Of a DNA stretch of 64,000 bases, positions 36,431 through 46,898 are shown in pieces. This stretch comes from Beta vulgaris subsp. vulgaris. Its lineage: Eukaryota; Streptophyta; Magnoliopsida; Caryophyllales; Amaranthaceae. The notes under the pieces were generated by a model. It did not search any database. It saw only the letters and a program-made list of their open reading frames with translations, and had not been told where the DNA came from. The position numbers were made by a program, and so were the translations under genes. Within the stretch, counting starts at the first letter, position 1. The number at the start of each line of letters is the position of its first letter. The DNA lies in NCBI RefSeq assembly GCF_026745355.1, contig NC_079205.1:54064025-54128024 (forward strand), in the 5' to 3' direction.

Positions 36431-39095
36431 TATAAGCTAAGTTATTACCTGTAATACTCGTATTGGTGGCCTAATGGAATCTAGTACTACATTGGATGAG
36501 TATCTTGCTGTATCTTTTAGTTTCTTCGTTTTTCATGTCAAGTAGAGCTCATTCTTTAGGACAGTCATCTTGGTACCCTTTTAGTAACAATGGGAACTGA
36601 CTAATTCTCGCTTTTGTCTTACCAAATGTCATTTACATGATGGATTTATAAACATTTTCTTCGTATTATCTTATAAGATTTCTGTTATCCGTAGGTGCTT
36701 ATATTGTTATATGTGTAATTTCTCACAGAAGAGCTGTGTCTCGGTTGAGCAGACTACCTGACGTCTTTGTTATTATTTCTTATTTGATTAGTCATCTTGT
36801 ATGTATGGCACACTAAATGATTTGTTCAATTGACTATTAGGGTATATGCAAGCTCATAGAATTTGTTATGAAGTCGAAATGAATATTGAACAACTAGATT
36901 CAGGTACTTTTATAGTTGATCTGTAGTTGTATATCAGCACTAGAGATTAGATAACCATCTTCAGTGTGTTTGATATTTATTTTTTTCAAACAGACTAATT
37001 ATTTTCCATAATATTCTGTTATTGTTACCGAAATGCTTTTTTTCTGAATTCGATATTTTTTTTTGTTGAGAAAAACTATCTTGGTGCAGCACTCAAAGTT
37101 ACATCTAATTAGGAAGGAAAAGCTTTCAATCTATTTATGTATTGTGTGGGAAGTGACGATTAGCGAATCACGAATGTAAACCTTTGAAGCAATTGGTGTA
37201 TCATTTCTCTTTGACTTCCGCACTATGCATATAAGCCCCCACCCGACCATATACTTTTTACTAATATTTAGTAAAAGAATGTTATGTTCGACATATGTTG
37301 GTACACTGGTATTGCAAAAATATGTAGTAACTAGAGATAGGTAGTGCTCCAACTAGTTTGACATATGTGGTAACTGCAACAAATTGGAACATTACCTCTG
37401 TAGTAAAAACAAAGGATTTTCCAGCATTTGGCATATGTGGTAACTAAAGATAGCTAGTGTTCCAATTACCAGGTTTGAGAAACTTAGTTTACAAGACTGA
37501 TGTTCAGTTGCAAGTACTATTTCCTCCGTCTACTATGAGTCTATGACAGAGTCCACACTTGGGTGATTATAATTAGTTTGCTTTTCTTTCTGCTTGAAAT
37601 CCTTTTTTTACCTTTTTGGAGATCAGTGTTAAATTTCAGACAGGTCAGTGTTTTTTTTACATGTCTAGCCGTGATTAATGACTAATCACGGCTTCATGTT
37701 TCTCGTTCTATCAGACTGACCATCTCTAAGAATCAAATTGGTATGTTTTCTTTTTCTTTTTTGTCCCGGCCTCCCGAGTCCCGGGGACATGTTTATGCAT
37801 CTTCATGTTCACCCTTGTGGCTTCCCCTCCTATGAGAAATGAAATGTCCTAAAGCTGTTACTTTATTGGCAAAATTATTAGATGTATCATGTATGGACTT
37901 GTCCTTATATGTTAGATAGATGGGCTTAGATTCTTAGCATTGAGTTGAGTCATGGGGATACGGAGGTTGCAGCGTAAGTTCTATGGAGTAATTCTCTCCT
38001 CTACTGAAAATGACGGTGAATGTTGCAGGAGCTAAGCTCAACTGCCAGATATTAGTTCAAGTTATGAGAGAATAACAGAAGAGAGACAATTCAGAATAAT
38101 GAGAGAATAAGATAGAGAAGAGAGATTTGTTATTGATTAATCTCTTTGATGAATCATTTACAAACTAATCAGTAACTATTTATAGGCAAACTAGTTACAA
38201 GAATAACAGTCAACAGGATCAATAACAAAACATCAACAAAATCACTAAATCAGTTAGAGTTAATAACAGAATAATCCAGTAACTAAACCTTCTGTCATTA
38301 TTATTGTACAGGGCCCCAGTTATAGTTATGACAGTCCTGAGTCCTGACCACTAAAATTTTACCGTTTTTATCTCAAACAGGTAAGAGTAGCAATATTTGT
38401 GATTTTTGAACTTTTGGAACTTTGAAAGCAGACATCAATTGCCAAGTTGAAGAAGTTATCCACAAATAATGGATAAAAATGTTCCAGTACTATTAAAAGT
38501 ACAGGTTGAATACTCTGATAATGGAAAAGTTCTCAATAGTGGAAGTTTGATCCTTGATTCGTAGAAGGTTTCTGGTTCAATTTTTTTTCAATGTACACCA
38601 ATATTACCAAAGAAGCCAGCTTCATCACCCCAAACTAGTATAACATGGGTCTTGCCATCTTGTTCATTTACGTCTGCTCTGATGATATGGATGTTTAATT
38701 TCCATCGAAGGCGCAGTCACGTAGATGTCATCTAACTCAGTATCTTCCATTATCAGGTGCTGCTAGGTTTTGTATCAATAATTGATTCAATGTGTGGTCT
38801 AATCGTGTGAATCTGGACCCTGGACTAATGTGGCTTCTCTATTCTTGGAGTATGCTGGCTATAAAGCGTAGACTCTTAACCTTGATAGGCTTTTTAATGC
38901 ACCTGCTAAAGAAGATGCTTTCCTTCAGATTAATAGAGGAAAATTCGGACAGCCAGTTGAGTGGCAGAAGCAATTACTAATAAAAAGAGACCGTCTGTAA
39001 CCTTATGTGTAACTTTTGTTATTTTATCTGGTAAGATAAAACTGAAGTTGACAAAGCTGAAGCACGGAAGTTGATTGAGAAAGTGGTGGGAAACA
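36431..39095. other. Intergenic region after RFL copy A
   Basis: I see no supported gene. The 3' flank of the PPR gene grades into AT-rich sequence. A clean 11-bp-stem palindrome (AGCCGTGATTA...TAATCACGGCT) lies at 37667-37693, and a lone Stowaway-type end (TTTCCTCCGTCTACTATGAG) near 37530 has no partner. A candidate solo LTR is listed at 38042. Confidence 0.5.
38042..38331 (-). mobile_element. Possible solo LTR of a copia/TRIM-type element
   Basis: The segment begins TG and ends CA. On the minus strand it has a TATAAATAG box (38178-38186) followed by pyrimidine-rich CTCTCTTCTC sequence, the layout of a small plant LTR promoter. I could not find a matching target-site duplication, so the boundaries are guesses. 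Confidence 0.35.
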
Positions 39096-39420
39096 TAGGC
39101 CTTATCAAATGCAATGTACTATTGTGACCTTATAGTTAGTACGGAAGCACGGAGGATATGTTGTCAACAATGACTTATCAAATGCAATGTACTATTGTGA
39201 CCTTATAGTTAGCAAGGGATATGAAGTTGAAGCTAATTTCTCGTTGTTTATTGGCCTCTTGAAGAAACAAACAGCAGAAGGACCGGCTAAGGAAGGTCAC
39301 CAAATGAATTGAATAAAAACAATAGAGGGTAATTATGACTAAATTTTGGAGATATGGGAGATCTCAGTATAGTTGAGACGTACCTCCTTGTTGTTTGTAA
39401 TGTCTAAAACGATACGAGTC
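39096..39420 (+). pseudogene. RFL-PPR C-terminal relic with an internal duplication
   Basis: It matches the last ~60 codons and the 3' flank of the RFL gene at 46899-48722 ('NDLSNA..Y..DL.VSKGYE.EA', then the decayed 'KDQ.RKFIK' end and its downstream sequence). A ~35-base piece (CTTATCAAATGCAATGTACT and onwards) occurs twice, at about 39102 and 39173. Deletions destroy the frame. Confidence 0.8.
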
Positions 39421-39619
39421 AGGCGTTAGAATACTTGTGCTGTGGCTTGAGATTAAGCTTTTAGTTGCTTTGTCTACTTCATGACCATCTTATTTCATGA
39501 CCTGTATTTCCGGTCCTTGTGCTGTTTGTTTCTTCAGTGTATTAAGTTGGATGTCTGCTGATAATATATTGTGTTATGTTTCTATCATAGAAGAAGCTGA
39601 TGAAGCGTCCTTTCACTGT

Positions 39620-39735
39620 GTTATTGTCGATTTAAGTTTCTCTCTTCTTGACAAAATCCAAGTTGGCTATTCCCTCATTGTGTCATGTTTACAACCTTAA
39701 ATCCTTAATCAATGGCTCTATCCACAATGATATGA
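39620..39735 (+). pseudogene. Decayed RFL-PPR fragment (second repeat region)
   Basis: Weak but ordered matches to the 'VDFGFSLLAK..KLGYPF...CVIF.TLINGFIH.D' region of the intact RFL genes ('GTTTCTCTCTTCTTGACAAA', 'TTAATCAATGGCTCTATCCA'). Several indels are present. Confidence 0.65.
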
Positions 39736-40494
39736 TATCCTATCTCCTAATTGAGAACACACCCATATTACATTGAATTTCGGATTGATCACCTCTTTTA
39801 ACTCATCAGTTTGCAGCGCCCTGGTTCGAAGCAACTAATCTTTGGTCTGTCACTTCCTGGTGTAGCTATTAATTTATATTGTTGCTGTTAATTTTTTGTT
39901 TAAGAAGCTGATCATTTTGTTGACAACCGGTCAGTTACTGTTTGATCTGGTGATTGGAAAAATTACGAAAAGCATGTGACTCTTCCAGGTTCCAACCTGT
40001 GATAATCTTTAGAAAAGCGGAGTCATGGTTAATGGTACACGCCTTAAGTGTAACAAAGAAGTAGAATCATCTGAACAGATCATTGACGAGAACAGGTGAC
40101 GGGGAAGATGATGTGTCGAGTGTCGTATCTCTTATGATTCTATCTTTAGTCTTGGAGAACACTGCAATATGGCCACCGATGAATTTGGTGAGCAGCAGGT
40201 CAAAATTTGGCTCATCTTAATTTTACTGTAACTCCTTCCTGCATTGTTGTTAGTGAATTGTGTAAGTTGCAATGTGAGGCAGTTGAAGATATCTTTACCA
40301 TATTTGTGGATATATTAGAAATAGTGAAAATTTCGAATCAAACTTTTTGTGCCAGATGACATCTTATGAAGCAATGTCAATAACCCACGGCTTTTAGGTT
40401 GTTTCGTTTTCCTTCTGTGTTGTTCGTTGGTGAACATTATCAAAACAGAGTCCGAATGCATTAAGTACACACGTCTTGATTTTGGGTTCCCATG

Positions 40495-40587
40495 TTCCAT
40501 CAATTGATCTCTTTACGTCCCCTTCCTTCTACCATTGTTTTCACTCAACTGTCATCTACAATATCCTAATGGATAGTTTGTGTGAGT
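40495..40587 (+). pseudogene. RFL-PPR fragment with a large internal deletion
   Basis: The left ~58 bases match the N-terminal 'LISLRPLPSIIVFTQL' codons of the RFL gene at 46899. The right ~33 bases match its 'VIYN.LMDSLCE' codons about 1.16 kb downstream. The two are fused at a short shared TGT. Confidence 0.85.
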
Positions 40588-41571
40588 TGATCACTTGACA
40601 TGGAGTTAAAATTATGTCTCTGGAAAGTTTTGGGCCAGTTTTCTGAATATTGAAGTAGTTGAGCTGTAGATCTACCTCATGGCTCACTGTAAAAACTAAG
40701 TATTATATTAGATTGATGTTTAATTTCTTTAATCTACTGCTTAGTTCTCATTGAATCATATGTTTAGATTCATGTCTTACTCAAATGGCACCCTTAGCTT
40801 TGAAACAATGGTTTCCAAGTGATCTCTTAGTTATAGGATTATGCCCAAAAAAAATAGGTGATACTGAAGTCAAAATGTGATATGTGATGATTGGAAGCTA
40901 GAGGCAAAACATATGTAGGAAATTTTCCTACTTATGGATATGGATGCAACAGGATTCATAGCACTCCCCTTAGGCCTGTGGCTCCTGATGATCTCCTTTG
41001 GCTCTTTACAGAAGGTTATGTTTTTCCCCTCGATGCGCTTACCCCGCCCTAGCTTACATCATCTGAAGAGAACGCCTTCGTTTTCAGCAGTTGGTAGATG
41101 GAATTATCCTACCCATCCATTCTTTCGATGTAATTAGACTGGTAGTGTGTAGTATATAGTACATTCTGTTGATTTGATTAGTAGGTAGATGGAATTATCC
41201 TACCTATGAATTGCTGCACGAATCTAAAATGTGTTCACATATGGAATGTTAGAAAATATTTCTTATATTTCCTAGAATATAAATGGTAGAAGATGATTTC
41301 ATTTTATTATTATATAGTAGTAATATGTCCTCACATCATTTGCATAAAGGGAGCACAAAGCTTTCTCACCTAGTACTTGATTACAAAGACATTCTTGAAT
41401 TTAGATTTCTAGTAGAGTTGGCTAGATCCTACTAATACAGTAATATATAGTTGAATCACTTTCGTTATACCTTTTCCATGTTGCTTCAAGAAAAGGAATG
41501 TGCATACTTTAAACATCCATTTTTTTAAGACAACTTCACTTTCTGTACAATTTGGTTACTAATCCATGAGC

Positions 41572-42107
41572 CTAGCACTGTCCAATATCACTGCCTGATA
41601 CATCTAAATATGGCAAACCCTCCAACAAACAATAGACAGGGGGAGTAGTCATATCTCCTAAGCTACTCCCATAAGCATTCCAACAGAAGGGCTGCAATTT
41701 ATGCTTCTGACTTGTTACCGGACTCGTGGACAATGCAGGTAGGAGCTCCAAACCCGAGAGGGTGATGTTGGTGCAGGCGACCGAGTCGCTGCATGCCAAG
41801 CGAACGGGTGGTGTCCGTGGGTCATAACTCATAAGTGCCCTTGATATTAGAATATGAAATTGTGTTGATGGAAATAGCTGAGTTTTGGCTAGAGCAGTTC
41901 GAGGAGAGGCAATAGTATTGGTCTATGATAATCGGGTTTCTGACCGTGTCCATATGGATCGCTTCGAAGGTCACAACGGATACTGATCCAGATCCGCCTT
42001 GCCATGTCTTGATTCGGACCCCATTGTCTGAGTGCTTGATCAGACAGTTGGTAACTGTGATGTTGGATACACATGCTCTGGAATTATGGATTCCTAGGCT
42101 CCCAATG
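41572..42107 (-). pseudogene. Polygalacturonase (GH28) terminal exon, pseudogene
   Basis: The minus strand encodes the C-terminal end of a plant polygalacturonase, a cell-wall pectin hydrolase: SIGSLG, '[18 protein letters not shown]', '[12 protein letters not shown]', then 'PPVRLACSDS..CTNITLS' and 'PFCWNAYG'. The 5' end is a good splice acceptor (CCCTGCAG at 42108 upwards). A 7-bp tandem duplication near 41822-41836 (two TATGA words) shifts the frame between the two halves. The catalytic Asp motifs expected in upstream exons are absent; a MITE (42168) lies where the intron should continue. It is a stranded exon, not a working gene. Confidence 0.9.
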
Positions 42108-42167
42108 CTGCAGGGTAAATCAAAATTGAAAGTCCAAGTTACCACATTAGCTCACTAGAAAACTAAT

Positions 42168-42422
42168 TCCTCCGTTTCTTTTCAATTGTTACACTTGCAC
42201 TTTTCACGCATGTCAATGCATGACTTTGACGACATATAGTTTTAGTTTTGTTTTTGTAAAAATTAAAAAAATAAATACATATCAATAAAATACATGTTAA
42301 GATTATCTAACAATATCCCACATGACTATATTTTTATTTATGTATAAATCATAAACGATGGTCAAAGTGAAATTTATGAATAGTGTAAAATGTTAAAGTG
42401 TAACAATTAAAAAAACAGAGGT
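42168..42422. mobile_element. Stowaway-like MITE
   Basis: The ends 'CCTCCGTTTCTTTTCAATTG' + TTACACTT and AAGTGTAACAATT...ACAGAGG are imperfect inverse copies over ~30 bases. It lies between the stranded polygalacturonase exon and an RFL-PPR fragment. Confidence 0.8.
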
Positions 42423-42431
42423 AGTACATAT

Positions 42432-42960
42432 TAAGATCTTGTATTGAAGGGTCTGTAGCCTAATGTTAAAACATACACTATTATGATCAAAGGCTTCTGC
42501 ATGAAAGGGCTCATGGATGAAGCTATCCAATTGTTGACAAAAATGGAGGAAAATGGTTGTTTCCCTAATGATCGTACCTATAATACAATTATCAGAGGAT
42601 ATATTGTCAACAATGACCTATCAAATGCATTCTACTACTCTGAACTTATGGTGAGCAAGGGATATGAAGCTGAAGCTGATACTTTCTCGTTATTTATTGG
42701 CCTCTTGTCTTCTGATAATTTAAATGACTCGGCAAAGGACCAGATAAGGAAATTCATCAAATGACTTGAATAAAAACAAAACAGGATAATTATGAATTTA
42801 ATTATGACTAAGTTTTGAAGGTATGGAAAAACCGAGAATTTTGCAATTTCATTATTGTTGAGATGTTCCTCCATTGTGATTAGTTATTCTGAAATGGTAC
42901 GAGTAGGCTATGCTTTAGTTTCTGTCATAATTCTCGGTCTCTCTAGTCTTTTCCATAGTT
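42432..42960 (+). pseudogene. RFL-PPR C-terminal fragment plus 3' flank
   Basis: It is ~95% similar by eye to the last ~110 codons and ~190 bases of 3' flank of the gene at 46899-48722. A nonsense change (TAG in place of the CAG codon in 'KGLQPN') occurs near 42450. The remaining open frame 42483-42764 (93 aa) covers the last two and a half PPR motifs, ending KDQIRKFIK. It lacks a start and promoter context, so I call it a fragment. Confidence 0.88.
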
Positions 42961-43769
42961 TTGAAGGTATGTAAATGCATATCTGGTACACATTCATACT
43001 TCTTATTCAGGATGCCTCCTGCACCTTTATGCCTTTGATATTCAAGTACTTAGATGATGCTTGCAAGTTGCAACACAAGAAAGGAGATAAACTGGTTTAC
43101 TGAATTTCATAAATTCTATTCGATGAGTCTGATCTTTTTTCATTTGCATTATACAATGACCGGATGATACATTCTCCAAAAAACCTTTAGGGTGGATCAT
43201 TTGTGTTAGCCTGGAGATGTGTTGCCATATTATAATCGCGCACTGTTTGAACTAATTGTTCACCTACTTTGTCTAATGTGCTAAGCCTTGTTTTTTATTT
43301 TTCCGGATTGTAGAATATCAGCTGCATTGCCCAAATATAGAGGGCGTTACTATGAGAAAATTGACACAACAGTTTTGCCATATGAAGTTAACAGATAGCT
43401 TTGTTGGATTTTTGCAGAGAAGCAGGAATGAGGAAGACGAAAAACAAACACTAGAGTTGCTGTTTAAGTATTATGTCCCTTGTGGGTATTGTGGCTTCAC
43501 TCTTACAAGTCTGGCATCTGAAGCACTACTTCCATAAAAAGAAACTTATATAGTTTCCTTTATCTAATCTGATCAAGGATTGTCGAGAAGTTGACAAACA
43601 AAGAGCAAAGGTTTTGTTGTCTCTAAGGAGGACACTAGATAGAGTTTGAGCAACAATAACTATTTTGGACCCCAAACCAAAAAAAATCTACAATTTACTT
43701 CTAGTGATTTGATTGTTTTAGTGCAAGTATTGTTTTGACGGGATTCATTTACTTGTTTTACTGATATTG

Positions 43770-44210
43770 TGGATATATTCTCAACAATGACATATCATAA
43801 TTCTATAATGGTGATTTATGGTTAGAAAGATTTGAAGCTAATGCTCAAACTTCTCTTTGTTTGTTTGCCTTTTGTCTTTGGATAGCTTAAGTGACTTATC
43901 AAAAACATCTACTGGAGTTCATCAAGAATGACTTGAATAGGAAAAGAAGTAATTATGGCTAGACATGGAGATCTTGTAAATCGAGAATCCCGCTTTATGT
44001 ATTGTGATGATCACAGTATTGTTGAGATGTTTCTCCAGTTTGATTTGTAATGCCTACAATGATATGAGTTAGGCGTTAGGTGACTACTGACTTGTGCTTA
44101 ATGAAGCGTCCGTTCAGTGGTTGCTATTTTTCTCTCCCTCGTTGTCGATTCACTTCTCTAACGATAGTTTTCCTCCTTATCATGTCACCTTTACAGTCTT
44201 GATATTGGGA
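43770..44210 (+). pseudogene. Heavily decayed RFL-PPR fragments
   Basis: 43770-44060 retains the 'GGATATATTCTCAACAATGA' segment, a broken DLMV.K region and the 3' flank words of the RFL genes (GTTGAGATGTTTCTCCA). 44100-44210 repeats words also seen in the relic at 39600-39735 (AATGAAGCGTCC, TTGTCGAT). There is no usable frame. Confidence 0.6.
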
Positions 44211-45005
44211 CTATTTGGTTGGAATTGTCTGATGGTTGGTCTATAGCTGTGATCAAAATTATCGAGGATCTGATATCAATTTGGTTGGATGTGTAACTTT
44301 TAATCGATATGGAGAATGTATGGGTGATTTTAAGGGTTTTCGACTCAGAAAATAGAGATAAATAAAATCAAATTTCAGAGAGAAAAAGCGTCTTCAAATT
44401 TATTACATTTATTATGCTCTACCTCATTATCTCTATTCCTCTCGCGAGAGCTATTATTCTATTATTCTATCATTCTCTATTGGATATATTAGTAAGTTTT
44501 ATTATAAATAAATCAAAATTGTATTATTATGAACCTTTTTTTTTTTTTGCAAAGAGTAGTAAGTGTATGTTTGGGTGGAATAATATATGCACTCTTGAAT
44601 TTTAGAGGATAGTGGGAGCAGGTATAAAACAATTAGGGATGTGGGTGAGATTTTTGAGGGGGCGGGGGTGTGGAGAGACCATCCCTATAGGGGTTCATTA
44701 AGGTGAAACAATTAGCATCGAAATATCAACGACATTTCTATTGTAGTCATAATGAATATGATCATGAAAATCTAATGGTTTTACAATGTTTCCTTGACTG
44801 GCCCTTTAAAACCTAAAATCATACGGGAACAACTAGATTTCCATGGTCATATGTATTTCTCACCACATGAAATTCTCAAATTACCTATATGTTTTCTCGT
44901 GACTGAAACAAACATTTTGTGCATAATAGATTTTATCATGGCTGAAACAAATTGTGTATGCCAAAGCTTGAGCTTCCACTTCAATTTTATAAAACTACTC
45001 CATTA

Positions 45006-45161
45006 GGCCCTATTTCTTTGGACAAGTTACAGTTCAGTTGAGTTCAATTCAATTAATTTTAGTTCAGTTAGTTAATTTAATTTCAGTTCAACTATTTTTC
45101 TCTCTCATTTTTACTTCAATTCACTTCATATTAGTTTAATTCAGCGCAAAAGGACATGACC
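45006..45161. mobile_element. 156-bp Tourist-like MITE
   Basis: It starts GGCCCTATTTCTTTGGAC, ends with the imperfect inverse (GGACATGACC), and is flanked by TTA on both sides (45003-45005 and 45162-45164). The interior is made of TTCAGTTCA-type words. Confidence 0.75.
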
Positions 45162-45420
45162 TTAATCATCATACTTGATTTTACCCAATTCACAATCATA
45201 CATTTTTTGTTCAAATATTTAAAAGGTGCTTAGTGTATCTTGTAAAAAAAAAGTATACATATAGTAAAAAAAAATGTGGTACACTTAGTTTAATTTAAAA
45301 GTAGTATATTAGAAAAAGAACATCATTGTCGACTTGTGCGGACCTGGTTCACAGTATAATTAGTGTGCATCCGGTTCACGCACATGAATCGGGATCCACA
45401 CTACTATAATATATAGAAAC

Positions 45421-45640
45421 CCACTATGCATGTCACAAATATATACATTATATAAGAGAGAAGTACACTATATCACAAACAAGTACAATATAACACATTC
45501 CCCTCAAAAAAAATACACTTTAACACATAGAAACACTATCACAAAGGAACACTATAACTCTTGCAAAAAAAAAAAAAAACACTATAACACAGAGAAATAC
45601 AATATACCACATATAAACACACTATATCGAAACTGACAAT
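45421..45640. repeat. Irregular ACACTATA(A/T)CACA tandem region
   Basis: About ten variants of an ~18-25-base unit (ACACTATAACACA...AAA) in a 220-base AT-rich block. The 68-codon open frame across it is low-complexity and unsupported. Confidence 0.7.
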
Positions 45641-46318
45641 ATTATCCTAATATTCTATAACAAGTTCAACTGGATAATAAATCTGGTGATAAACGCTGTT
45701 TTCTCTCGGTCTTCTTCGGCCATCTTGATCTGCTTATATCAAGAGAAAGCACGACAAAGCCAACGAATATAACAATGAACCTCGGCTAAGGAAGCGTCGG
45801 GGTCCATACCACGCTTCAATTCAACGTTTTTTGCTTCATACGGTTATGAGATGCCGGAGGTGAATCTGAGGGAGGGGCAGCCCTCGCCCTCGGGGCTTTA
45901 GGATATTAGTTAATTGGAAACAGAGCTCTTTTATCGCGGAATTAGACCTGCTATTAACGTCGGCTTATCTGTTCTATACAAATATATTAAAAGGCGTGCG
46001 TGACAATGTAAGTCATGTCAATTAACAAAAGTAAAATTAGCTTGTAACAAAATTTGAACATGTGACCTCTTGTTATTATACATGACGTAATTACCATCTC
46101 CATCCAACTTTTAATCATGATTTAAGTGTCCATATTATTATATTTGTACCTTTTAAATGTTGAGTTTTCCTTAATATATTTTAATAGAAATGGAAAAAAA
46201 ATGCATATATCAAATTTAGAAAACAGTACCAATTCGGAGCAATGTCCGAACTCAAATATTAGTTATATCACAAAAACTGAAAAACAAAATAAGAACTTGG
46301 AGAGAGAGAAAATGAAGA

Positions 46319-46566
46319 GTTCGGATCCTCCAGAGTTTTCGTGAAACTCTACAAGGTAGAGTTGTATATGAGCCATACATTTTAAAATCAAGGGCTCATA
46401 TTGATGGAATGAAAAGATTTAGGGGTAGATTTTGATGAGATAAAATTATTAAAATAGGGAGAATTTTGGAAAGAGAATATATGAGCTATTGATTTTTTTA
46501 TCAATGGTTGATATTGCTCAAACTCTACCTTGTAGAGTTATTTTACAACTCTAGGATCCAAACACG
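46319..46566. mobile_element. Inverted-repeat MITE of unassigned family
   Basis: Inverted ends carry GGATCCT, AGAGTT and the palindrome AACTCTACAAGGTAGAGTT at both sides of ~248 bases. No clear target duplication was found. It lies ~330 bases upstream of RFL copy B and could be part of its promoter region. Confidence 0.7.
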
Positions 46567-46898
46567 AAAAATGATTATATACTACATTTTCTTTTATAAT
46601 TATACTAATTTGTGTAATAATTATTCTAATTTGTGTAATAATTATCTTATTATTTTTTGCTGAATATACTACCGAAAAGTACGGCGAGAAGAAAATATTT
46701 AGAACATGTCTGATTCTGATATTTCTGGATCGAACTTAGCTTTCCATTGAACTTGAAATTTACTCGTTATTTTAACCATTTACCCAAATTGAAGGTGCCT
46801 TCACAAAATCACGCTTTTTCACACAACTAAAATTTTGGAAGAAGACACACTCAGACTCAGTGAGAAGAAGAAGACTCAAAACTCAACACTCAACAGTT

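Larger units (their letters stand above)
44211..46318. other. Repeat-rich intergenic region before RFL copy B
   Basis: It contains a Tourist-like MITE at 45006 and an ACACTATA-rich tandem region at 45421-45640, each listed separately. The rest is AT-rich, with a poly-T near 44528 and no supported gene. Confidence 0.5.

Noticed and set aside
37667..37693. Strong palindrome AGCCGTGATTA...TAATCACGGCT
   Set aside because: It could suggest a terminator, but in a plant nuclear context it has no such meaning. No neighbouring gene ends here.
42483..42764. 93-residue PPR open frame as a small gene
   Set aside because: It is the 3' end of an RFL copy, with an upstream nonsense codon and no N-terminus. 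Called a fragment instead.
46860..46898. Extension of RFL copy B to a GTG start
   Set aside because: GTG is not a normal plant start, and the ATG at 46899 aligns with the start of copy A.
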